From Umezawaea sp049997955 (lineage in GTDB: Bacteria > Actinomycetota > Actinomycetes > Mycobacteriales > Pseudonocardiaceae): a stretch of 64,000 bases of DNA. Positions 1 to 8,500 of this stretch are shown here, piece by piece. How positions within the stretch are numbered: the first letter of the stretch is position 1; the number at the start of each line of letters is the position of its first letter. The position numbers and the translations under genes were made by a program. A model generated the notes under the pieces. That model saw only the letters and a program-made list of their open reading frames with translations, ran no database searches and had not been told where the DNA came from. Location: contig JAEBDY010000009.1 of assembly GCA_049997955.1 (NCBI GenBank), positions 124,001 through 188,000 of the forward strand, given 5' to 3'.

Positions 1-496
1 CCTTGCGCGCCAAGGCACCCACGAGCCGACGGATCTTCGCCGTCTCGTCGACGCCCGCCATTCCTCGCAACTTCTTCCGCACCAGTTCGCGGGCGCGGTC
101 CTGCTCCGCCTCGTCGTCCACCGCGGCCACGGCCTCGGTGACCAGTTCGTCCGCGACGCCCTTGCGACGCAGCTCCATCGCGATCGCACGGCGACCGAGC
201 CCGTTGTAGGTGTGCCGCGATCGCACCCAGATCTCCGCGAAGGCCGCGTCGTCGATCAGGCCCGCCTTGTCGAACTTGCCGAGCACCAGCTCGGCAAGTT
301 CCTCGGCGATCCCCTTGCGCAGCATCGCGTTCTTCAGTTCGAGCCGGGTGCGCGGTTGCGCGGCGAGTTGCGCGAAGCAGATTTCCTTGGCCCGCTTCTG
401 CTCCTCGACCGGATCCGGCGGCGGGAGGTCGGGCTCGTCGGCGTCCGATTCGAATCCGCGCCGCCGACCCCGACCCCTGCCACCGTGGTACGTCAT
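1..496 (-). CDS. recX: Regulatory protein RecX (C-terminus cut by window edge)
   Basis: RecX binds RecA filaments and modulates recombinase activity. The visible ~165 residues begin MTYHGGRGRGRRRGF, a basic flexible N-terminus. They then show the helical RecX repeats: EQKRAKEICFAQLAAQPRTR, a KGI...LVLGKFDKAGLIDD segment, FAEIWVRSRH and the GRRAIAMELRRKGV core. The gene lies immediately downstream of recA on the same strand (8 nt between the recA stop and this ATG), the usual recA-recX operon. The ATG at 496 is the only start that fits this short spacing. The C-terminal end lies outside the window. Identity rests on motif recognition plus context. Confidence 0.92.
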   Translation of the reverse strand, partial: MTYHGGRGRGRRRGFESDADEPDLPPPDPVEEQKRAKEICFAQLAAQPRTRLELKNAMLRKGIAEELAELVLGKFDKAGLIDDAAFAEIWVRSRHTYNGLGRRAIAMELRRKGVADELVTEAVAAVDDEAEQDRARELVRKKLRGMAGVDETAKIRRLVGALARK

Positions 497-504
497 GGTG
501 CTGC

Positions 505-1554
505 TCAGAAGTCGACCGGCGTGGGTGCCGCGACGGTGACGTCCTCGTCGAGCTTGGCGCCGATGCCCAGCTTGTCCTTGATGCGCTTCTCGACCTCGTT
601 GGCGACGTCGGGGTTCTCCAGCAGGAACTTGCGGGCGTTCTCCTTGCCCTGCCCCAACTGGTCGCCCTCGTAGGTGTACCAGGCACCGGACTTGCGCAGG
701 ATGCCCTGGTCGACGCCCATGTCGATCAGCGAGCCCTCACGGCTGATGCCCTTGCCGTAGAGGATGTCGAACTCGGCCTGCTTGAACGGCGGGGCCACCT
801 TGTTCTTCACGACCTTGACCCTGGTGCGGTTGCCGACCGGCTCGCCGCCGTCCTTCAGGGTCTCGATGCGACGCACGTCCAGGCGGACGGACGCGTAGAA
901 CTTCAGCGCCTTGCCACCGGTCGTGGTCTCCGGCGTACCGAACATCACGCCGATCTTCTCGCGCAGCTGGTTGATGAAGATCGCGGTGGTGCCGGAATTG
1001 CTGAGCGCACCGGTGATCTTGCGGAGCGCCTGGCTCATCAACCGTGCCTGGAGGCCGACGTGGTTGTCGCCCATCTCGCCCTCGATCTCGGCGCGGGGCA
1101 CGAGCGCGGCCACCGAGTCGATGACGAGGATGTCGAGGGCGCCGGAGCGGATCAGCATGTCCGCGATCTCCAGCGCCTGCTCGCCCGTGTCGGGCTGGGA
1201 CACCAGGAGCGCGTCGGTGTCGACGCCGAGCTTCTTCGCGTAGTCGGGGTCGAGGGCGTGCTCCGCGTCGATGAACGCCGCGATGCCGCCCGCCTTCTGG
1301 GCGTTCGCGACGGCGTGCAGCGCGACCGTCGTCTTACCGGAGGATTCCGGACCGTAGATCTCGACCACGCGACCGCGCGGGAGACCACCGATGCCGAGTG
1401 CCACGTCCAGCGCGATAGCGCCGGTCGGGATGACGGCGATCGGGGCGCGGCCCTCTTCGCCGAGCCGCATGACCGAACCCTTGCCGAACTGCTTGTCGAT
1501 CTGGGCAAGGGCCAGCTCTAGTGCTTTGTCCCTGTCGGGTGCTGCGGGAGCCAT
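505..1554 (-). CDS. recA: Recombinase RecA
   Basis: RecA is the ATP-dependent strand-exchange protein and the co-protease for LexA self-cleavage. The product is 349 aa, normal for actinobacteria and without an intein. It starts MAPAAPDRDKALELALAQID. Walker A GPESSGKT is at about residues 68-75; the loop regions INQLREKIGVMFG and TTTGGKALKFYASVRLD are intact. The start is fixed by a GAGGTGG ribosome-binding site about 9 nt upstream; the frame stays open further upstream but without homology. It probably forms an operon with recX. Two damage-responsive control sites lie upstream: a PafBC-type promoter at 1604-1626 and a LexA palindrome at 1685-1698. Confidence 0.99.
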   Translation of the reverse strand: MAPAAPDRDKALELALAQIDKQFGKGSVMRLGEEGRAPIAVIPTGAIALDVALGIGGLPRGRVVEIYGPESSGKTTVALHAVANAQKAGGIAAFIDAEHALDPDYAKKLGVDTDALLVSQPDTGEQALEIADMLIRSGALDILVIDSVAALVPRAEIEGEMGDNHVGLQARLMSQALRKITGALSNSGTTAIFINQLREKIGVMFGTPETTTGGKALKFYASVRLDVRRIETLKDGGEPVGNRTRVKVVKNKVAPPFKQAEFDILYGKGISREGSLIDMGVDQGILRKSGAWYTYEGDQLGQGKENARKFLLENPDVANEVEKRIKDKLGIGAKLDEDVTVAAPTPVDF

Positions 1555-1603
1555 CTGGTGTCCACCTCGGGTTGTCTCGGATCGCTTTTTCATGTTGGGC
1601 CCG

Positions 1604-1626
1604 ACGCTACGGGGAGGGTCCGACAA
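1604..1626 (-). promoter_or_regulatory. PafBC-type (RecA_NDp) promoter of recA
   Basis: Read on the minus strand, TTGTCGGAC (1626-1618) is followed by exactly 8 nt and then TAGCGT (1609-1604). This matches the mycobacterial RecA-independent damage promoter TTGTCRGTG-N8-TANNNT, the site of PafBC action. Transcription would start near 1597, leaving a ~43-nt leader before the recA ATG. The match is read directly; the PafBC assignment is by analogy with mycobacterial recA P1. Confidence 0.75.
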
Positions 1627-1684
1627 TTTTCGCGAAGGCCGGGCGGGCAGCGGTTCGGGCACCCGGTCGTTCCGGGAGCTTAGC

Positions 1685-1698
1685 CGAACAGGTGTTCG
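1685..1698. promoter_or_regulatory. LexA (SOS) box upstream of recA
   Basis: CGAACAGGTGTTCG contains the actinobacterial LexA half-sites GAAC-N4-GTTC as a perfect palindrome. It lies 131 nt before the recA ATG, upstream of the PafBC-type promoter and between recA and the DUF3046 gene. With the 1604-1626 promoter it reproduces the two-promoter arrangement (RecA-independent plus SOS) known for mycobacterial recA. Confidence 0.8.
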
Positions 1699-1720
1699 AT
1701 CGCAGTCCCGACACGCTCGC

Positions 1721-1915
1721 TCATCTCCGCTGCTCGGGGACGTCGAACGCGTCGCACACCGCGAGCCAGATCTCTTTCGGGGGAACCCCGGAATCCAGTG
1801 CCTGATCAGGCGTGAGGCCCCCGAGCGCGGACAGCACGTGGTCCTGGGCCACCATCTCACCGCGGACCGAGCCGAACTCGTCGGTCATCAGCTTGCGGAA
1901 CATCGTGATGCGCAT
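1721..1915 (-). CDS. DUF3046 family protein
   Basis: A 64-aa protein starting MRITMFRKLMTDEFG and containing DHVLSALGGLTPDQALDSGV and PPKEIWLAVCDAFDVP. These are the characteristic strings of DUF3046, a short actinobacterial family of unknown function that sits directly upstream of recA (Rv2738c position in M. tuberculosis). The start is placed at the Met opening the conserved domain; a further in-frame start lies 10 codons upstream at 1945. No function can be assigned. Confidence 0.85.
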   Translation of the reverse strand: MRITMFRKLMTDEFGSVRGEMVAQDHVLSALGGLTPDQALDSGVPPKEIWLAVCDAFDVPEQRR

Positions 1916-1938
1916 CGGGTCCAGGCTAACCTCAGGAC

Positions 1939-2064
1939 GTGGCACTGCTCCAGGAAGACCCCACGGGCCTGTCCTCGCCGGTCGGTCAGATCGCGATGGT
2001 GGCCATGCTGCTCGTCTCGATCATCGTCGGCCTGCGCTTCTGGTGGGGCAACCGCAGGAAGTGA
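1939..2064 (+). CDS. Small single-span membrane peptide (41 aa)
   Basis: GTG at 1939 opens a 41-aa frame, MALLQEDPTGLSSP..., with one hydrophobic segment (about residues 16-33, IAMVAMLLVSIIVGLRFWW) and a basic tail GNRRK. The architecture is that of a type I single-pass micropeptide. It is divergent from the DUF3046 gene: the two start codons lie within 25 nt. Its stop precedes the stop of the MFS gene by 2 nt. The supporting evidence is the membrane-segment composition and the fit to the gap. I do not recognise a family. Confidence 0.5.
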   Translation: MALLQEDPTGLSSPVGQIAMVAMLLVSIIVGLRFWWGNRRK

Positions 2065-2065
2065 G

Positions 2066-3331
2066 TCAGGCGGGCCGCCGCACGGTCGTGTAGACGCAGA
2101 CCACGAGCAGGGGCAGCGCGACGAAGCCGACGATCAGCCCGAGCGCCGCGAACGACCACGCGGTGACGACGACGCCCGCCGTCACGCCGCCGATCGCGCC
2201 GCCGACGTTCATGCACAGGTCGGACAGGCCTTGCGCGGCCGGCCGGTCCGGCACCGCGACGGACTCGGTGAGCAGCGCCGACCCGGACACGAGTCCGGCT
2301 GACCAGCCGAAGCCGAGCAGGGTGAGACCGGCGGCGAGCTGCGGCGCGTTCTCGGAGGGCGCCATCCCGGTGACGGCGGAGGCCGCGACGAGCAGCGCCG
2401 CTCCGATGGCCAGCACGGGGATCCGGCCGAGGCGGTCGGCCATCCACCCGAACAGCGGGCTGGCCCCGTACATCGCCGCGACGTGCAGGCTGATCACGAC
2501 GCCGACCACCTGGAGCGAGGAGCCCGCGTGGTTCATGTGCACCGGGGTCATCGACATCAGGCCGACCATCGCGGTGTGGCACAGCGCGATCGAGATCAGC
2601 GCGAGCTTCGCGCTGGGCAGCAGCGACCGCCACACGGCGACGCTGCCCCTGGTCGGCGCCTGGCCTCCCGCGCGGTGGTTGGGCACGACCGGCGCGGGTT
2701 CGGCGTCGCGCACGACCACGAGGGGGTCCGGTCGCAGGAACGCGCCGATGACCAGCGCGGCGACCCCGAACACGGCGGCGGCCAGCAGGAACGGGCCCGC
2801 GCCGACCGGCAGTCCGACGGCCGAGGCGAGCCCTCCGGCGGGGCCTGCGAGGTTCGGTCCGGCGACCGCGCCGATGGTCGCCGCCCACACCACGACGCCC
2901 ACCGACCGGGCCCGCCGGTCCGGGTGCGCGAGGTCGGTGGCGGCGTAGCGGGCGGCGAGGTTCGCGCTGCTCGCGCCGCCGAACAGGACCAGCGCGGGCA
3001 GCAGCAGCTGCCACCACCCGAGCGCGACCGCGACCGCGGCCACCAGCGCGCCCACCGCGCCGATGCCGTAGCCGAGCATGAGCGCGGGACGTCTGCCGCG
3101 GCGCTGCGCGAGCCGGGCCGCGGGGAGGGCGAGGAGCGCGGCGCCGACGACCGCGCTGGTCTGCGCGAGCCCGCCGACCGCGTCGGACCCCGACAGCGCG
3201 GCGGCGATCAGCGTGCTGAAGGCCAGCCCGATGGTGACGCCCGCGGCCCCCAGGACCTGGGTGGTCGTGAGCACGCGGAGCACCTTGCGCTGCAGGTGCT
3301 CGACCTCGGGCACGGCCGTTTTCATGATCAC
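2066..3331 (-). CDS. MFS transporter
   Basis: A 421-aa polytopic membrane protein with about 12 hydrophobic segments (for example VLGAAGVTIGLAFSTLIAAAL and LLALPAARLAQRRGRRPALM). The loop RLAQRRGRRP after the second span is the MFS loop 2-3 signature, and FGWMADRLGRIPVLAIGAAL repeats it in the second half. Such proteins are proton-coupled exporters or uptake carriers; the substrate cannot be deduced. The start may be GTG 3331 or ATG 3325 (MKTAVPEVEHLQRKV). The gene is convergent with the small peptide gene at 1939, and no regulator is adjacent. Confidence 0.85.
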   Translation of the reverse strand: MIMKTAVPEVEHLQRKVLRVLTTTQVLGAAGVTIGLAFSTLIAAALSGSDAVGGLAQTSAVVGAALLALPAARLAQRRGRRPALMLGYGIGAVGALVAAVAVALGWWQLLLPALVLFGGASSANLAARYAATDLAHPDRRARSVGVVVWAATIGAVAGPNLAGPAGGLASAVGLPVGAGPFLLAAAVFGVAALVIGAFLRPDPLVVVRDAEPAPVVPNHRAGGQAPTRGSVAVWRSLLPSAKLALISIALCHTAMVGLMSMTPVHMNHAGSSLQVVGVVISLHVAAMYGASPLFGWMADRLGRIPVLAIGAALLVAASAVTGMAPSENAPQLAAGLTLLGFGWSAGLVSGSALLTESVAVPDRPAAQGLSDLCMNVGGAIGGVTAGVVVTAWSFAALGLIVGFVALPLLVVCVYTTVRRPA

Positions 3332-3374
3332 GATGGTGGCACGGGCACGGCTCCGGCTGCCAGGGCCGTCCGGG

Positions 3375-5417
3375 TCACGTACCAGGCTGGATGTTCTTCT
3401 CGAAGTAGTTCGCGACCTCGTCGGCGGTGAGTCCCTCCCCGCCGCTCTTGCTCACGATCCCCAGCAGCGGCCGGTCCGTCGCGGTGAACGCGAGCAGCCC
3501 GACGCCGCCGTCCGCGGACGAGCGGTACTTGCCCTCCAGGCCGTTGCCCGCCCACTGCGCCTCGACCACGTCGGCCTTGAGGGACCGCACGACGGCGTCC
3601 GCGCCCTGCTGCGCGCCCGTGACCGTGTCCGTGAGCACGTACTGCACCACGTAGTCGTCGTCCAGCGCGCAGCTGACGACGCTGCCCTTGATGGCGTTGA
3701 CGCCGGACACCCCCGCCGAGCCGCCGGTCTTGCACTCGCCGCCGTCCGGCACGACGCCCGCGAGCTGGCGCAGGCACTTGGTGAAGCCCTTGTCGTCGGT
3801 CGCGGTGTCGGACTTGCACTCCTGCGCGTTCGGGACGTCCGGGCCGCTGAACGCGAAGATGCCGCCGACGACCGCGAGCACCAGCACGATCGCCCCGCCC
3901 ACCGCGAGCAGCGCGGTCCTGTTCGACTTCTTCTTCGGCGGGGCGGCGACGGTGCTGGGGAAGTTGAACTGCTGCGGCCCGGTCGCCGGGTACTGGCTGT
4001 TGACGGAGAACGACGTGTTCACCGAGTACGGCGCGGTCACCGGGTAGCCGCCGGTGGTCGTGGGGTTGACCTGGTGCGGACCGGTGTGGACCGGGTACGG
4101 GCCGCTGGCAGCCGGGTTCACCGGGTACGGGCCGCTGGCCGCCGGGTTGACCGCGTAGGGGCCGCTCGGCGTCGGGTTCACCGGGTGCGGCCCGCTCTGG
4201 GCGGGCGCGGTCTGCGCCGGGAACCCGCCGGTGGCGGGCATGTTCTGGGTGGGGAAGTCGCCGTCGACGGGCTCGGTGACGACCGTGGGCACCTCGGAGT
4301 TCGACACCGCGCCGGTCGACGGCTCGTCGGTCGCGCGCAGGTTGATGCCGTCCTTGGGCACGTGGTGCGCGCCGAGCGCGACGGCCGTCTCCGGCTGGTC
4401 GAGGCTGGTGGGCGCGACCCGGACCTGCTCCGTGATCATGGTGCTGACCAGCGGGATCCGGCTGGAGCCGCCGACCAGGTAGATGCCGACGAGCTGCTCG
4501 GCGGCCATGCCGGTCGACGCGATCGTGGAGGCCAGCAGCTCGGCGCTGCGCAGCAGGCGCGGCCGGACCAGCGCCTCCATGTCCGCGCGGGTGACGACCA
4601 CGTCGACGAACGGCGGGGGCATCGGCACCTCGGTCTGGAGGTGCCGCGACAGCGCTTCCTTGGCCGAGCGCACGTCGTCGAGCATGGCCCGGCGGGCGCG
4701 GCGGTCGGCGGTCGTCTCCGGCCTGAGCAGCCGCTGCCAGTGGCCGGGGTCGCTGTGCGAGACCTGGCGGCCGATGTGCTCCAGCAGCGCCTGGTCGACG
4801 TCGAGCCCGCCGAGGTCCGGCAGGCCGTCGTCGGCCAGCACCTCGAAACCCCTCTGGGTGACCCCCACGATGGCCACGTCGAACGTGCCCGCCCCCAGGT
4901 CGTAGACGGCCAGCGCCTGACCGGTGACGAAGTCGCGCTCGATCGCCAGGGCGTAGTGCGCGGCGGCGGCCACGGGTTCCGGCACGAGCACGATCTCGGC
5001 GGTCACCCCGGCCAGTCGGGCGGCGGAGACGAGCACGTTGCGGCGGTTGGGGCCCCACTGCGCTGGGTGGGTCAGCCGGATCTCGTCGAGCTGGGCGCCG
5101 TTGAGCTGGCGGGCGGTCTCCTCCAGCACGCGGCCGAGCACGGCGGCCAGCGCGTCGGTGACCGGCACGATGGACTCGCCGAGGCGCAGCATGCCCTCGT
5201 CCACGCGGCGCTTCGGGTTCGGCTCGTACCGCGACGGGTCCAGGCGCGCGCGCCGTTCGGCGTCGCGCCCCACGACCAGGGTGCCGTCCTCCTCGCAGAA
5301 GACCGCCGACGGCATCGCCGACGCACCGTCCACCTCGACGACCCTGGGCGGGCGGCCGTGTGCCGACAGCACCGCCACCGTGTTGGAGGTACCCAGGTCA
5401 ACGGACAGGACGCGCAC
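3375..5417 (-). CDS. Membrane-anchored Hsp70-family protein
   Basis: A 680-aa protein with an N-terminal actin-like Hsp70 ATPase (about residues 1-370): phosphate-1 motif VDLGTSNTVAVL, AVYDLGAGTFDVAIVGV and the YLVGGSSRIPLVSTMI adenosine motif. No canonical Hsp70 substrate-binding domain follows. Instead there is a Pro/Gly/Tyr-rich linker with repeats of about 11 residues (SGPYPVNPAA type, 33-nt period near 4080-4190). Next come a basic KKKSNR stop-transfer edge, one transmembrane helix (LLAVGGAIVLVLAVVGGIFAF) and a ~150-aa extracytoplasmic Cys-containing domain. The GTG at 5417 follows AAGGGGAG; upstream frame has no homology. It is divergent from lhr. It may couple a cytoplasmic nucleotide sensor to the envelope, but this role is inferred. 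Confidence 0.8.
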   Translation of the reverse strand: MRVLSVDLGTSNTVAVLSAHGRPPRVVEVDGASAMPSAVFCEEDGTLVVGRDAERRARLDPSRYEPNPKRRVDEGMLRLGESIVPVTDALAAVLGRVLEETARQLNGAQLDEIRLTHPAQWGPNRRNVLVSAARLAGVTAEIVLVPEPVAAAAHYALAIERDFVTGQALAVYDLGAGTFDVAIVGVTQRGFEVLADDGLPDLGGLDVDQALLEHIGRQVSHSDPGHWQRLLRPETTADRRARRAMLDDVRSAKEALSRHLQTEVPMPPPFVDVVVTRADMEALVRPRLLRSAELLASTIASTGMAAEQLVGIYLVGGSSRIPLVSTMITEQVRVAPTSLDQPETAVALGAHHVPKDGINLRATDEPSTGAVSNSEVPTVVTEPVDGDFPTQNMPATGGFPAQTAPAQSGPHPVNPTPSGPYAVNPAASGPYPVNPAASGPYPVHTGPHQVNPTTTGGYPVTAPYSVNTSFSVNSQYPATGPQQFNFPSTVAAPPKKKSNRTALLAVGGAIVLVLAVVGGIFAFSGPDVPNAQECKSDTATDDKGFTKCLRQLAGVVPDGGECKTGGSAGVSGVNAIKGSVVSCALDDDYVVQYVLTDTVTGAQQGADAVVRSLKADVVEAQWAGNGLEGKYRSSADGGVGLLAFTATDRPLLGIVSKSGGEGLTADEVANYFEKNIQPGT

Positions 5418-5527
5418 GTTCTCCCCTTGTTCGGCGGACCGGGGTGATGGTGCCACGTCGGCCGGGGGGTGTGCCCGTGGGTTGGCCGGATTGGGTTGTT
5501 CGAGGTCAGGTGGCTTCCAACCGGAAA

Positions 5528-5550
5528 TTGTCGGTGCCGCGGGTGATGAT
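5528..5550 (+). promoter_or_regulatory. PafBC-type (RecA_NDp) promoter of lhr
   Basis: TTGTCGGTG (5528-5536), 8 nt, then GATGAT (5545-5550). The -35-like element is a perfect match to the mycobacterial damage promoter; the -10 keeps A2, A5 and T6 of TANNAT. The expected start point (~5557) coincides with the ATG at 5558, so the message would be leaderless, which also decides the lhr start. mycobacterial lhr is reported to be mitomycin-inducible. Confidence 0.65.
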
Positions 5551-5557
5551 GGGCCGC

Positions 5558-8500
5558 ATGGACGCGTTGAAGGCTTTCTCCCCTGCCACCCGGCAGTGGT
5601 TCACGGGTGCCTTCGCCGCGCCCACCGACGCCCAGGCCGGGGCGTGGCACGCCGCCGCGGCCGGGGAGCACGCGCTGGTCATCGCGCCGACGGGCTCGGG
5701 AAAGACGCTGTCCGCGTTCCTGTGGGCGCTCGACCAGCTGGCCTCGACCCCGGCGCCGGAGGACCCGAAGCTGCGGTGCCGCGTCCTCTACATCTCCCCG
5801 CTGAAGGCGCTCGCGGTCGACGTGGAGCGCAACCTGCGGGCGCCGCTGGCGGGCATCCGGCAGGCCGCGCACCGGCTGGGGCAGGCCGAGCCGTCGATCG
5901 CGGTCGGCATGCGCACGGGCGACACGCCCCAGGACGAGCGGCGGGCGTTCCTGAAAACCCCTCCCGACGTGCTGGTGACCACGCCGGAGTCGCTGTTCCT
6001 CCTCCTCACGTCGGCCGCGCGCGAGTCGCTGCGGGGTGTGCGGACGGTGATCCTGGACGAGGTGCACGCGGTCGCGGGCACCAAGCGCGGTGGGCACCTG
6101 GCGTTGTCGCTCGAACGGCTGGACGCGCTGCTCGACAAGCCCGCCCAGCGGATCGGGCTGTCCGCGACGGTCCGGCCGGTCGAGGAGGTCTCGTCGTTCC
6201 TGGCGGGTGGGCGTCCGGTGCGGGTGGTGCAGCCGAAGACGGCGAAGACGATCGAGGTGCGGGTCGAGGTGCCCGTCGAGGACATGTCGATCCTCGGGCA
6301 GCCGACCGGCGAGGTGACCGGGTCGGCCGCGGGAGCCGAGCAGAAGGCGTCGATCTGGCCCGCCGTGGAGCAGCGGATCCTCGACCTGGTGCGGGAGCAC
6401 CGCTCGACGATCGTGTTCGCCAACTCGCGGCGGCTGGCCGAGCGGCTGACGGCCCGGCTGAACGAGCTGGCGGAGGAGGCGGTCGAGCACGACCGGTTCC
6501 CCGCCGAGGCGATCGGGCAGTCCGGGCTCACGACCCAGACCGCTCCCGTGGTGGCTCGCGCGCACCACGGGTCGATGGCGCGCGAGCAGCGGACGGTGGT
6601 GGAGGAGGAGCTGAAGTCCGGGCGGCTGCCGTGCGTGGTGGCGACGTCGTCGCTGGAGCTGGGCATCGACATGGGCGCGGTCGACCTGGTGATCCAGGTG
6701 GAGGCGCCGCCGACGGTGGCGTCGGGGATGCAGCGGGTCGGCCGGGCGGGGCACCAGGTGGGGGCGGTGTCGCGCGGGGTGATGTTCCCGAAGTTCCGCG
6801 GCGACCTGGTGTCGTGCGCGGTCGTGGCCGAGCGGATGCGCGACGGGGCGATCGAGGCCGTCCGGTACCCGCGCAACCCGCTGGACGTGCTGGCGCAGCA
6901 CATCGTGGCGATGGTGGCGCTGGAGTCGTGGACGGTGGAGGGGCTGGCGGGGCTGGTGCGGCGGGCCGCTCCGTTCGCGGCGCTGCCGGAGTCGGCGCTG
7001 ATCGCGGTGCTGGACATGCTGGCGGGTCGGTACCCGAGCGAGGAGTTCGGGGAACTGCGGCCGCGGATCACGTGGGACCGGATCACCGGCGAGCTGCGCG
7101 GCAGGCCGGGAGCGCAGCGGCTGGCGGTGACGTCGGGCGGCACGATCCCGGACCGGGGCATGTTCGCGGTGATGACGCCGCCCTCGGAGCGCGGGCCGGG
7201 GTCGCGGGTCGGCGAGCTGGACGAGGAGATGGTCTACGAGTCGCGGGTCGGCGACACGTTCCTGCTGGGCACCTCCGCGTGGCGGGTGCAGGACATCACC
7301 CACGACCGGGTGATCGTGGTGCCCGCGCCGGGCCAGCCGGCGCGGATGCCGTTCTGGAAGGGCGACGCGCCCGGCAGGCCGCTGGAACTGGGGCGGGCGC
7401 TGGGGAAGTTCCTGCGGGAGATGTCCACGGCGAACGGTCCCGACGCGGCGCTGCGGGCGGCCGAGGCCGGGCTGGACGCGTGGGCGGCGAGCAACCTGGC
7501 GACGTACCTCGGCGAGCAGCGGGACGCAACGCGGCACGTGCCGAACGACCGGGTGATCCTGGTCGAGCGGTTCCGCGACGAGCTGGGCGACTGGCGGCTG
7601 GTCGTGCACTCGCCGTTCGGGGCGCAGGTCAACGCGCCGTGGGCGCTGGCCATCGCGGCCCGGCTGCGGGAACGGCGAGGGGTCGAGGTGCAGGCGGCGC
7701 ACTCCGACGACGGCATCGTGGTGCGGCTGCCCGACGCGGTCGACCAGGACGGCGCGGACGTCGTGGTGGGCGCGGAGGACGTGCTGCTCGACCCGGAGGA
7801 GGTGGAGCAGATCGTCGTGGCCGAGGTCGGCGGGTCGGCGCTGTTCGCCGCGCGGTTCCGGGAGTGCGCGGCCAGGTCGCTGCTGCTCCCCCGGCGTGAT
7901 CCCCGCAAGCGGTCGCCGTTGTGGCAGCAGCGGCAGAAGGCGGCGCAACTGCTGTCGGTCGCGGCGAAGTACGAGAGCTTCCCGGTGGTGCTGGAGGCCA
8001 TGCGGGAGTGCCTGCAGGACGTCTACGACGTGCCCGGCCTGCGCGAGCTGATGACCGACGTCCGGGCACGCCGGGTGCGGGTGGTGGAGGTGGAGACGGC
8101 GACCCCGTCGCCGTTCGCCCGCAGTCTGCTGTTCGGGTACGTCGGCATGTTCCTGTACGAGACGGACACGCCGCTGGCCGAACGGCGGGCCGCCGCGCTG
8201 TCGCTGGACTCGACGCTGCTGGCGGAGCTGCTCGGGTCGGAGGCGATCCGCGAACTGCTCGACCCGGAGGTGGTCGAGGAGGTCGAGCGCAGCCTGCAGC
8301 GGCTCACCGAGGAACGGCGGGCGCGGCACGCGGAGGACGCGGCCGACCTGCTGCGGTTCCTGGGCGATCTCAGCGAGGCCGAGGGCGTCGAGCGCGGGAT
8401 CCAGCCCTCGTGGTTCGCCGAGCTCGTCGACCAGCGGCGGGCGCTGCGGATCAGGATCGCGGGCGAGGAGCGGGTGATCGCGGTCGAGGACGCGGGCCGC

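Noticed and set aside
505..1860. Longer RecA with 102 extra N-terminal residues
   Set aside because: The extension runs through the LexA box and promoter and has no RecA similarity; the ribosome-binding site points to ATG 1554.
4080..4190. 33-nt repeats as an intergenic or CRISPR-like element
   Set aside because: They encode the repeated SGPYPVNPAA-type linker of the Hsp70-like protein in frame.
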